Virus record (IMG/VR): IMGVR_UViG_3300032820_000152
Location: 1 to 20,764 of that record
Direction: 5' to 3' (one strand)
Length of the DNA stretch: 20,764 nucleotides
Source of the DNA: a virus
This document shows, in pieces, positions 1-7,790 of this stretch. Position 1 is the first letter of the stretch; each line of letters starts with the position of its first letter. Position numbers and translations under genes: made by a program. The notes below the pieces were generated by a model. That model was not told the origin of the DNA and did not search any database. It saw only the letters and a program-made list of their open reading frames with translations.

Positions 1-1872
1 ATTATTTATTTCTTTTTCTATGGCTTGCATATAATATTTTGTATTAATATCATATTCTTCCCATGTTGGTTTCTTTTTTATTTTATTGAATGCTGTTTGT
101 ATCCATTTTCCTGCTTCTAATTGTATCTCTCTCCCGTCATTCTTATTTCTTTTAACAAGCTTAACACCATTGTCTGAGATATAATACCTATTAATCTTTT
201 GTAGATTCTCTTGTTTAAGCACACCATCTTTAAGACTATCCGCAACAACTTGCCAACCACTATTAGTTTTAGAACCAATACAGTAGTCTAGTATATTCTT
301 ATTTGTTTCTAGATAATCTTCAGGTAGTATATCATTTACAAAATATTGATAGATTGCTTTAGGTATAACTAACTTGGATTTGTTTTTATGAAGAGCAAGA
401 TTTTCAAATTCAAAACGTCCTTTACATTTAGCTTTCCCATAATTATCAATTGCTATATAATTATTTACATCAGCTAATATAATCTTCTTATATTCATCAT
501 GTTCAAGATTAAAGTCTGTTATGCGCTCCCAGCGGGCACAGACTTTAAGATATTCTTCTTTTGCTGATTTAGGAATGATTGTCTCAATACCATCTGTATT
601 TTGTAATAAAGGTATAGCTTCAGGAATTGCTTCCATGATCATTTCATATAGCATCATCAATGTCAGTTGACCATTAATGGTAATACGCATAGTAAATTCA
701 GGATCATATAGGAAAGAATTTTTATCATTAGATAAACCATATGTACTATTAAGTATAATTTTATATACATAGTTCATAGGATTACTCTTAGGGATTTTCT
801 TTCTTTCATCAAAGAACCATTGATATAGTTCACAAAACTCTCTACTAGGTAGATGTGCAGGAGACCACCCATTCTTAATTGCTAACATAGGGTAGAAGCT
901 AGTTACATCAGAAGACATTATAATGTTCTCATTATCAGACTTATATACTCCAGGAATTGTGCAACCGTGTGCACCACCTAAGCCAAAGTGAGTTTTTACT
1001 CCATTATATATAATAGAATGTTTAAAGGCCCCTTTTATATTATTAGGATCAAGTTCCACTGTTTTAAATCTTTCTAGCAGATTATTAAATGTTTGAGTTT
1101 GAAATTCAACATAAGGGAGAATAATCCGGTCTAACTTAATAACTTTTCTAAACGTTCTCATTCTTTTTAATTCCCTTTTATCTATGTTTAATTCCTTACT
1201 CAAATAATAACTAAATAATTCTTTAGAAATCCTTGGTTCAGATGCACTAAATAGATTAATGTTATATTGATCTGTTAATGTCTTTCTTAATGCAATTAAA
1301 TCCTTAGATCTATTATATATTTCAGTAGTAGCAGCTACATCATTTATACAATATCTAATAATTATATTCAGTTCTTCTTGAGTAGTTATTTCTGACTCAT
1401 GATCAATAGGCATATCTAAGATATTATCCCAATCCATAGTATATTCAATCCATTTAAGACTAGAACGTTTAGCCATATTATCCCAATGGTTTAGTTTAAA
1501 TACATCTATTTGGCCAATTACCATTTCCCATTCAGGGAAAGTTTGAAATTCTCTATTATTAGATTTTTTAATTGCTTCTTGGGCATATCCATATATTTCT
1601 TCAGCAATTGTTTCTCCATCCATCTTCTCATGTCTTCCATATTGATGATCTCTTATTATACAATGAGTAACTTGCGCATCAAATGCTAATCCATTATAAG
1701 ATATATGCCATTCTTTATTGTCTATATTCTGTTTTAGGAATTCTATAAACTCTTCATAATCATTTTGCAATTTACAAATAGAAAAGACACGTATCTCTTC
1801 AGTTTTATAATGTTTAAACACACCTACAAAACAATTAGATAAAGTTTCATAATCCATTATCCAATGATTCAT
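1..1872 (-). CDS. Family B DNA polymerase with 3'-5' exonuclease domain (partial, C-terminus off the left edge)
   Basis: Replicative DNA polymerase. I translated 624 codons without a stop; the C-terminus lies beyond base 1. Exonuclease motifs come first: DYE at residues 7-9 (Exo I), YNGLAFD at 59-65 (Exo II) and YCIND at 174-178 (Exo III), so proofreading should be active. The polymerase domain follows: motif A DVTSFYP at 322-328, motif B KIILNSTYG at 371-379 and motif C NTDG at 425-428. Motif C has Asn in place of the first Asp of DTD; the second, catalytic Asp (D427) is kept. The ATG at 1872 puts Exo I very close to the N-terminus; a second ATG five codons later (1857) is possible. An in-frame TAA lies upstream. 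The polymerase sits downstream of a terminator and an RNA fold, apart from the other replication genes. Probably only a short C-terminal piece is missing. Confidence 0.93.
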   Translation of the reverse strand, partial: MNHWIMDYETLSNCFVGVFKHYKTEEIRVFSICKLQNDYEEFIEFLKQNIDNKEWHISYNGLAFDAQVTHCIIRDHQYGRHEKMDGETIAEEIYGYAQEAIKKSNNREFQTFPEWEMVIGQIDVFKLNHWDNMAKRSSLKWIEYTMDWDNILDMPIDHESEITTQEELNIIIRYCINDVAATTEIYNRSKDLIALRKTLTDQYNINLFSASEPRISKELFSYYLSKELNIDKRELKRMRTFRKVIKLDRIILPYVEFQTQTFNNLLERFKTVELDPNNIKGAFKHSIIYNGVKTHFGLGGAHGCTIPGVYKSDNENIIMSSDVTSFYPMLAIKNGWSPAHLPSREFCELYQWFFDERKKIPKSNPMNYVYKIILNSTYGLSNDKNSFLYDPEFTMRITINGQLTLMMLYEMIMEAIPEAIPLLQNTDGIETIIPKSAKEEYLKVCARWERITDFNLEHDEYKKIILADVNNYIAIDNYGKAKCKGRFEFENLALHKNKSKLVIPKAIYQYFVNDILPEDYLETNKNILDYCIGSKTNSGWQVVADSLKDGVLKQENLQKINRYYISDNGVKLVKRNKNDGREIQLEAGKWIQTAFNKIKKKPTWEEYDINTKYYMQAIEKEINN

Positions 1873-1874
1873 AT

Positions 1875-1970
1875 CTATTGTTTTAGTTCTTTAATTATTA
1901 AATCTCTTAATTGTTTTCTTATAATGGAATTATGTATCCATCTATCTAACATTTCATCTATTTCTTTCAT
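1875..1970 (-). CDS. 31-residue ORF directly upstream of the DNA polymerase
   Basis: Short ORF of 31 codons, from ATG at 1970 to TAG at 1875-1877, ending two bases before the polymerase ATG. The predicted peptide is charged and helical in character, beginning MKEIDEMLDRW, with no membrane segment. The leader before the ATG is A/T-rich like those of the clear genes. The tight spacing suggests translational coupling or a leader peptide for the polymerase. No family is recognised and the ORF could be chance, although it fills the gap between the upstream RNA fold and the polymerase exactly. Confidence 0.5.
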   Translation of the reverse strand: MKEIDEMLDRWIHNSIIRKQLRDLIIKELKQ

Positions 1971-1983
1971 ATTATTTATTTTA

Positions 1984-2076
1984 AAAAAAGAAAGGAGAAG
2001 GACTAGAGGTAAGCACTCTTGGGTTCGTCTGATGCCGGTCTTAGACATAGTACCTCAGCTTACGTAGCCTTCTCTC
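1984..2076 (-). ncRNA. Predicted structured RNA or attenuator in the DNA polymerase leader
   Basis: Gene-free stretch with three nested helices. The outer stem is GAGAAGG (1995-2001) with CCTTCTC (2068-2074). The middle stem is GTAAGC (2009-2014) with GCTTAC (2058-2063). The inner stem is GTCTGA (2027-2032) with TTAGAC (2041-2046), closing an 8-base loop. A further GGT/ACC pairing is possible between the middle and inner stems. Read on the minus strand, the outer stem runs into a T-rich tract (1980-1993), as in an intrinsic terminator, and the polymerase transcript begins just beyond. The local base composition is clearly richer in GC than the flanks. It could be an attenuator, riboswitch-like leader or small RNA; no known family was recognised. 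The strand is inferred from neighbouring genes and the T tract. Confidence 0.55.
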
Positions 2077-2093
2077 AATCTTATATTAGAGCC

Positions 2094-2118
2094 AAAAAAA
2101 GGAGCCCTAAAGCTCCTT
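2094..2118 (-). terminator. Rho-independent terminator of the leftward operon
   Basis: Perfect 7-base-pair hairpin, AAGGAGC (2099-2105) with GCTCCTT (2112-2118), loop of six bases. On the minus strand it is followed at once by a run of seven T. It lies 28 bases after the stop of the 2146-2589 gene and would end the operon that starts near 14655. Confidence 0.85.
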
Positions 2119-2145
2119 ATATTTGGATTGGTTAAATAGTGGTAA

Positions 2146-2589
2146 TTAGCTCACTATATTCAAATTTGTTGCTTTGTTAGAAGGAAGAGGTTTTTTGGAT
2201 ACTTTTTCTTCTTTAAAATAAGTGTTAATAGGAAATGAGTCAGCATTAATTGCAAATCCATTTACTAAGTTTTCAATTTCATTTCTTTCAGAAACATAAT
2301 ATTCAGCATGAGTATCCATTAATACTCTTTGTTCCTTGGTATCTTTACCATTAGGTCTTTTTCCTATTCTCATTTTAATTTCATCACCGTTATCATCTAA
2401 CTTTGGAATCATATGATAAGATGATTTAGCTACCTTTGATATAATAGCAAGTATTTTACTACTTGGATCAAAGATGGCCTCTACATAAGGACAATCTTGG
2501 TTAATAGGAATCATCTTAAAGGTTTTATTAGGACCCCAGTTTGATGTAGTTAACATCATGCTTTTGTTAATGCTCATAATTTTACTCAT
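2146..2589 (-). CDS. Conserved-type phage hypothetical protein, 147 aa
   Basis: Last gene of the leftward operon. Its ATG at 2589 overlaps the TGA of the upstream gene (ATGA), and a terminator follows its stop. The protein is soluble, with no signal peptide or membrane segment. Its N-terminal half is rich in beta-type residues, with a motif around DCPYVEAIFDPSSKILAI; its centre is charged and the tail is lysine/asparagine-rich. The style resembles small unknown proteins of replication modules in Bacteroidota phages, but I cannot name a family or function. Confidence 0.8.
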   Translation of the reverse strand: MSKIMSINKSMMLTTSNWGPNKTFKMIPINQDCPYVEAIFDPSSKILAIISKVAKSSYHMIPKLDDNGDEIKMRIGKRPNGKDTKEQRVLMDTHAEYYVSERNEIENLVNGFAINADSFPINTYFKEEKVSKKPLPSNKATNLNIVS

Positions 2590-3179
2590 ATGCTATTTCT
2601 TTTTGATTTAAGTAGCAAAGATATACTTTTTTCTTTAATTATATTCAATTCTTTTATTTTTATTTTTAAATTTTCTTTTTCTAGATCAGGTTTACTGCAT
2701 AACTCCCAAACTCTTTCTATATCTTCTAGATTAACGTTCAATTCATTTGCATAATCTTCATGATAATACTCAGGATATATATAACTTTCTATATATTCAG
2801 ATATAGGAGCTATATCACCAAAGAAATCTAATATTTGTGTTTTAGTTTTCTTTCTCATTTTTGAATATGATCCTTTAATTACATTCTGTATATCTTTTTT
2901 ATAATTAACTAGATCAAAAACATATAAATGTAAGTCTTTATCTAATTCTCTATAATCATCAAGATATTTATGATTTAATAATTGAAATTCTTCAAATTTT
3001 GCAAAAGCTTTTGTAAATTTCTGTTGATATAAGCACATTAATTTTGAGTCTTCAAAAGAATATTGCCCTTCCCATGCCATATATGTATTAATAGGTACAT
3101 ATTTAACACCTTTTTGTATTTCTAATAACGGGTATAAAAAGATTTTACTCTTTTGGAAATAGTCTTTATATATTTTCAT
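2586..3179 (-). CDS. Hypothetical protein, 197 aa
   Basis: ATG at 3179 overlaps the TAA of the exonuclease gene (TAATG), and its TGA overlaps the next ATG (ATGA), so it is translationally coupled on both sides. Predicted to be mainly helical and charged, rich in Tyr, Lys and Glu, with a lysine-rich C-terminal helix. No catalytic motif, cysteine cluster or membrane segment. Its position directly after the RecE-like nuclease suggests a role in replication or recombination, but that is context only. Confidence 0.8.
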   Translation of the reverse strand: MKIYKDYFQKSKIFLYPLLEIQKGVKYVPINTYMAWEGQYSFEDSKLMCLYQQKFTKAFAKFEEFQLLNHKYLDDYRELDKDLHLYVFDLVNYKKDIQNVIKGSYSKMRKKTKTQILDFFGDIAPISEYIESYIYPEYYHEDYANELNVNLEDIERVWELCSKPDLEKENLKIKIKELNIIKEKSISLLLKSKRNSI

Positions 3180-4222
3180 TATAAACTTATAGTTTTAGTT
3201 AAAAAATCATATGGAAGATCATATTTATTTTCTTTAATATGATAATCTGCCATGTCTAAAATCCCATTTAATCCAACTCCCCATTTATATATTGAATCCT
3301 TAGATACAGGAAAATTATAGACTTGATTATATTTATCTATCACTATAAAGTTAAACTTAATTTCATAATTCTGTACATCTTTTTCAAGATTTCTTACAAC
3401 AAGGTTGATATAAATTGCTGCTTGTAGCCAATAATTATAGAATTCTACTGTCTCAGGAAAATCTGTAATTGTCTTTCCTGTAGTCTTAATATCAATAATT
3501 GTTATTGTTTTCTTATCATGATCTATCATATACCTATCTATAAAGCCTTTTAAGCCAAAATTATAATCATTAAGGGTACAAGTAAGGAAAGCTTCATTAT
3601 GTATTTCTACAGTGTCTATTTCAAAATCAGTAGTTTCTTTAGTAAGAAGAGCATTTATAGGTTCATTATCTCTAATAATACCTACACGTGCTAAAGCTTT
3701 ATCATACATATCTTGATCTACAATGTCTTTTCCTTCAGATGTACATAAGAATCTATAATAATCTTCATTATCTGTTGTTTGAATTTTAGCAACTCTTTTT
3801 GCTTCATCTTTCATAGATTGATATAAGTTCTGATGCTTTAATGCTGTATTAATTTCTTTATTTAAAAGTGATAACTTTTCCCATTCCCAATTTTGTTCTA
3901 CTTCAGGATCTCCACTGTTAAGTGGAAGAGGTAAGTTATCTTTAACTTCATTCAATACTCTACGTACTGCTTCAGATGGGATTTTACCAGGTATCATTGA
4001 AAACTGTTTATTAAATTCCTCCGGTTGTAATAATAATAGGTGTAATAGCTTACCTTCTATAAGATGTTTATCTGTTCTTATTTCTCTATCTTTCAATATG
4101 TAATCTTTATAGAATAATTGTGGTGAAAAGATCATTCTATTAAGAGAGGAGTAACTAAAGTTAAACCTCCCTTTTTCAACACTCTCTATAAAGTTTTTTT
4201 CTAATTGTTTATCTTTTCTCAT
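3179..4222 (-). CDS. PD-(D/E)XK exonuclease, RecE / exonuclease VIII-like
   Basis: Likely processive 5'-3' nuclease that resects DNA ends for annealing. The N-terminal block SYSSLNRMIFSPQLFYKDY (about residues 23-41) followed by GKLLH (57-61) matches the usual opening of RecE/YqaJ/Cas4-type nucleases. The core follows: GFIDR with D229, then IIDIKTT with D244 and K246, and QAAIY at 267-271, the QxxxY motif of this superfamily. All catalytic residues appear present. About 350 residues fits the C-terminal nuclease domain of RecE. There are no cysteine pairs for a Cas4-type iron-sulfur cluster, which favours RecE over Cas4. It should work with the Sak4-like protein (11637-12329) and the ssDNA-binding candidate. 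Confidence 0.85.
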   Translation of the reverse strand: MRKDKQLEKNFIESVEKGRFNFSYSSLNRMIFSPQLFYKDYILKDREIRTDKHLIEGKLLHLLLLQPEEFNKQFSMIPGKIPSEAVRRVLNEVKDNLPLPLNSGDPEVEQNWEWEKLSLLNKEINTALKHQNLYQSMKDEAKRVAKIQTTDNEDYYRFLCTSEGKDIVDQDMYDKALARVGIIRDNEPINALLTKETTDFEIDTVEIHNEAFLTCTLNDYNFGLKGFIDRYMIDHDKKTITIIDIKTTGKTITDFPETVEFYNYWLQAAIYINLVVRNLEKDVQNYEIKFNFIVIDKYNQVYNFPVSKDSIYKWGVGLNGILDMADYHIKENKYDLPYDFLTKTISL

Positions 4223-4234
4223 AATAATAAAAAT

Positions 4235-5467
4235 TTAAAATGGTAAATCATTACTAATTCTTGTATATTCAGAATTTTGATTACTTAATACTATTTCAGA
4301 TAATGTTGTTTCTTTTGCTATTACCTGTTTCTGATATTTATCAGTTAATTTAACATTAGGACGATCAATTTTAAATGCACAGTCTTTTTCAAATCCACTA
4401 GATGCTTGTAATACATTTTTAAATACAAGATCTAATATTGATTCTACAACATCTGTTGTTAATGCGTCATCTTCTGCTAACATTGTTATTAATTGTGTAT
4501 ATCTACTAGTATGTCCACTATTCCAACCACCAACCATATATTTTTCAAAATCTTGTCTTAATGTTTTAAAACCAACTTGATTCCAAGTTTTAATATGTTT
4601 AAGGTGTTCTAAGTAATGAAAGAATAATAAACCCAAATATGTTTTGCTTTTTTGAATATTACAATTAGCCATCATAGTCATACCCATAATTATATCATCA
4701 TTATTTACACTTTTTAACATTTGAACTATTTTATCATATTCTTCAATATTAATAATAACAGAATCTTCTGAGGCAGCTTCATTTACATATGTATCCAAGA
4801 CTGTTTTATTTGGATTATTACATAAATATTCATAATTTGTTATATCTTCTTCTTGAATATAGTTTAGATGATAAGTTTGAAATTCTCCTAAGGCATCTTC
4901 AAAATCTGCTAGTTGTGTACCTTCAATATGATCTGCATGATAATAAGAATTAGTTAAATCAAGAGCTATATAAGTATCTTGTAATGTTGGATCATCAAAT
5001 ATTTTCCATAAATCTTCACGTATTTTTTCATCAAATAAATGTTTGTATTTATCAAATATAACTTTGAATGATGATACTGATGATAGTGATACACCATAGT
5101 GACTACTTACATAAGTTGTAAAAGTTTTTTCTGATACAATTTCTAAATCAGCTTTAGATTTATCTCTAATGACTTTGATATTATACTTATCTTTTAAACA
5201 ACTTAATTTATCTCTTGATAATGTAATCTTTGGATGTCTGTATACAGTAGATATAGTATTCCAATCAATATTATTATTTACAGTAATATTCATTGCTGTT
5301 ACTTTATCATGGTAATTATTATAACCATCTGAAATAAATAGTGCTTTTGATATATTAAAATGGTTAAGTGTTAAAGGAAAAGTCTGTTTAACATCTTCTT
5401 CATCTATACGGTTAGTATAAAAATCTATTAGTATTATTTTCTCATGTTGTTTAATCTGTGATTTCAT
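4235..5467 (-). CDS. Unknown protein, 410 aa, paralogous to its upstream neighbour
   Basis: Unknown soluble protein; its start overlaps the end of the 5451-6506 gene by 17 bases. Two segments look alike in the two proteins: residues 86-111 here (DKLSC, then KADLEIV) against 81-105 there (DRIKT, then QADCIV), and a segment with LKSVNNDD here against LKAMMNGDD there. They probably arose by duplication and then diverged. Both lie directly downstream of the MoxR ATPase and VWA/peptidase genes and may be substrates or partners of that pair. It ends with a Phe after an acidic/polar stretch (SNDLPF). No enzyme motif is visible. Confidence 0.82.
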   Translation of the reverse strand: MKSQIKQHEKIILIDFYTNRIDEEDVKQTFPLTLNHFNISKALFISDGYNNYHDKVTAMNITVNNNIDWNTISTVYRHPKITLSRDKLSCLKDKYNIKVIRDKSKADLEIVSEKTFTTYVSSHYGVSLSSVSSFKVIFDKYKHLFDEKIREDLWKIFDDPTLQDTYIALDLTNSYYHADHIEGTQLADFEDALGEFQTYHLNYIQEEDITNYEYLCNNPNKTVLDTYVNEAASEDSVIINIEEYDKIVQMLKSVNNDDIIMGMTMMANCNIQKSKTYLGLLFFHYLEHLKHIKTWNQVGFKTLRQDFEKYMVGGWNSGHTSRYTQLITMLAEDDALTTDVVESILDLVFKNVLQASSGFEKDCAFKIDRPNVKLTDKYQKQVIAKETTLSEIVLSNQNSEYTRISNDLPF

Positions 5468-6506
5468 CTGGTAATTTTATATAGTTATTGTCTTTTGTTC
5501 TTAATAATTTTCTGTATTCAGGTTTAACCTGTACAGTAAATGTATACATTTCTCTATTTGAGATGGATATTTCCTTTCTACATATAGGTTCAAAATATTT
5601 AAACACTTTATTATTTAATACTCCCTTACGTTCAAAATGTAATATTGCATCTTCAGCATTCATATGACTTAAGTCATGTATGTTTGCTTGTTCCCACCAC
5701 CATTGTACATCTTTATTTCTATTAAAATGATGTGAATGATAGTTTATAGATCCAGCTAATTCCCATAATAATTCAGGTTCTTTATTAAAATCAATAGTTG
5801 GTAGTATTGATGCTGCTACAGTACGGTCATCATCACCATTCATCATAGCTTTTAAATCTGCTACTAGTTGAGGAGTGAGAGTTTGTTTATTAGCTGAGGA
5901 TCCTAATACTGTTTCAACATCTATTACATGCATATCTCCTTTATCTATTTTACAAGCAAGTTCTAATGCTAAACCTGTTATAAGATATAAATCATATGGA
6001 ACTGATTCTGTCTCTTGATTATATGATGGATAATTAGCTTTTATTCTATCATCATATAATATAGGATACTTAATTGTTTTTGATAATGCATTAATTGAAT
6101 TACAAAAATAATAATTATTTAATTTAGACATCATTTGAGTTGTTTTCAAACTTTCTCCATTATAAAAATGTTCATCATAATTATTATGTGTAACTATACA
6201 ATCTGCTTGCTCATAATCATTAGTAACAATAATCTTATGTTCTTTAAGAGCTGTTTTAATTCTATCTGCAGATACATTACATAAAGGAAGTACAAATGCT
6301 TTCTTAACTAAAGTTAAATCATTTGTTGTCTCATCTTTTAATATATCTTTAATTTTATCATATATAATTTCTGACTCTGTTCCTAATACTGTTCCTATTT
6401 CTTTACACATAGAGTTTATCCATATACCGTAGGATCTCTCATCATCAATATTGAAATAAGAAACAGTCCCAGGATCTATGTCCTGGAATACTGTTTTCTT
6501 TGCCAT
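5451..6506 (-). CDS. Unknown protein, 351 aa, paralogous to its downstream neighbour, partner of MoxR/VWA genes
   Basis: Begins one base after the stop of the MoxR ATPase gene, so it is probably co-translated with it. It shares the KIIVTNDYEQADCIV-type segment (about 91-105) and the LKAMMNGDD segment with the next protein. Its middle has a tryptophan-rich stretch with SINYHSHHFNRNKDVQWWWE. There is no membrane segment, signal peptide or recognised catalytic motif. In other MoxR/VWA gene pairs the adjacent genes often encode the complex being remodelled or activated; that role is inferred here from position alone. Confidence 0.82.
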   Translation of the reverse strand: MAKKTVFQDIDPGTVSYFNIDDERSYGIWINSMCKEIGTVLGTESEIIYDKIKDILKDETTNDLTLVKKAFVLPLCNVSADRIKTALKEHKIIVTNDYEQADCIVTHNNYDEHFYNGESLKTTQMMSKLNNYYFCNSINALSKTIKYPILYDDRIKANYPSYNQETESVPYDLYLITGLALELACKIDKGDMHVIDVETVLGSSANKQTLTPQLVADLKAMMNGDDDRTVAASILPTIDFNKEPELLWELAGSINYHSHHFNRNKDVQWWWEQANIHDLSHMNAEDAILHFERKGVLNNKVFKYFEPICRKEISISNREMYTFTVQVKPEYRKLLRTKDNNYIKLPDEITD

Positions 6507-6507
6507 A

Positions 6508-7773
6508 TTATTTTACCGTCATTTTGATGATTTCAGGGTTCATCATCATTTTATTAAACTTTTGCTTATTTCCATTAAAGATAGTTCTTACAATTAAGTA
6601 TTTTAAATCATTAGTGAAATGATTTGCTGTACATAACATAATTAATCTATCAGTAATTTTCTGATTTATTGTATTTTCATTTGAATATACAATAGAATAG
6701 TTAGATAATCTTGTTGCTAAAGTTGACGCAATGTCTGCTCTATAATCATCTCCTTTTCCAACACATGTTGTTAGTTCACCCTTTATATATGCTTCATCAG
6801 GATGAGTTAATAATTCTTTTGGATGAACTAATTTATCTAACTTGTTGTTAATGAACGTAGTAAACATAGATGCAAATTCATCACCCACACTACCTTCACC
6901 AATCATTTGGATAAGAGAAAGATTATCTCCAAAAGATTCAAAACTAGATATAGCATTAAAGAACGTTGAGATAGATCTTGCATTAGTTTCTTGTGTTACT
7001 AACTCAGGATGTAACAATAAGAAGTTGATACATCTTGAATCTATACCGGATTCTTCTGCCCACTTGGCCCAAACATCTACATCAAACTTTAAGTTAGCTG
7101 TAATATATCTAGTCTTTTGTGCTGAGTCAATACTATTAACCATGTAATCACCATTGTCAGGATTAGCAGTTAATATAATGTGCCAATCTTTAGGAAGGGT
7201 CCACGAGATATATGTCTGTCTATCTACTAATTCCATACATGCTTGAATAAATCTAACATCTGCACGGTTCCAGTCATCTAATAATAATATACCACCTTGT
7301 TTCTTATCAGCAATCCATTCAGGAGCACAATAAGACATTCTATTCTTACCAGTCATTTGGTATCCATTCTTTAAGTAATCAGATACTGCTAATTCATCAA
7401 CCCATTGGCCAATTTTCTTTGTTACTGTTGTTATTTTTGCCAAGTCTTCTCCTCTTTGTGTACTTCTATATTCTAAATCATCTGCATCAGGAGTTACATT
7501 AATTGTTTTCTCTTTATACATTTGAAATTGTCTTACAGGAAATCCTACTAGATCACCCAACTCTTCTATCTGTGCTAAGTTTAACTTAACAAAATCCAAC
7601 TCATGTTTTTTTGCCATTTGCATTACTGCAGATGTTTTACCAATACCGGATTCACCTACTACTTCTATTGCAACAGGTAATTTATTTTCTTTTTGTAAGA
7701 ATCTATTATTCTCAATGATGTGTCCCACAAAAGAGTCTAGCTCTTCAATGTTTAAGTTTACTTCTTGTGCCAT
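6508..7773 (-). CDS. MoxR-family AAA+ ATPase (AAA_5 type)
   Basis: Chaperone-type ATPase that would remodel a protein complex using ATP. Walker A is GESGIGKT (residues 40-47), Walker B is ILLLDDWNRA (162-171), sensor 1 is LTANP (201-205) and a likely arginine finger lies at R222 in QKTRY. The spacing and the DDWNRAD form fit MoxR/AAA_5 proteins. The next gene upstream encodes a protein with zinc-peptidase and VWA domains, the classic partner of MoxR ATPases, 17 bases away. The leader AAAAAAATT before the ATG supports the start. Alternatives such as a sliding-clamp loader are disfavoured by the partner gene. Confidence 0.9.
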   Translation of the reverse strand: MAQEVNLNIEELDSFVGHIIENNRFLQKENKLPVAIEVVGESGIGKTSAVMQMAKKHELDFVKLNLAQIEELGDLVGFPVRQFQMYKEKTINVTPDADDLEYRSTQRGEDLAKITTVTKKIGQWVDELAVSDYLKNGYQMTGKNRMSYCAPEWIADKKQGGILLLDDWNRADVRFIQACMELVDRQTYISWTLPKDWHIILTANPDNGDYMVNSIDSAQKTRYITANLKFDVDVWAKWAEESGIDSRCINFLLLHPELVTQETNARSISTFFNAISSFESFGDNLSLIQMIGEGSVGDEFASMFTTFINNKLDKLVHPKELLTHPDEAYIKGELTTCVGKGDDYRADIASTLATRLSNYSIVYSNENTINQKITDRLIMLCTANHFTNDLKYLIVRTIFNGNKQKFNKMMMNPEIIKMTVK

Positions 7774-7790
7774 AATTTTTTTTTATTTAT

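Noticed and set aside
1864-2067. Plus-strand ORF of 67 codons
   Set aside because: It overlaps the polymerase start, the 31-codon ORF and the folded RNA in the opposite direction, and has no promoter; a shadow of AT-rich sequence.
1995-2074. Possible tRNA from the 7-pair closing stem
   Set aside because: No T-arm GTTC consensus, no D-loop GG and wrong arm spacing on either strand.
6842-7147. Plus-strand ORF of 101 codons
   Set aside because: Lies wholly inside the MoxR ATPase gene, whose motifs are clear; an antisense shadow.
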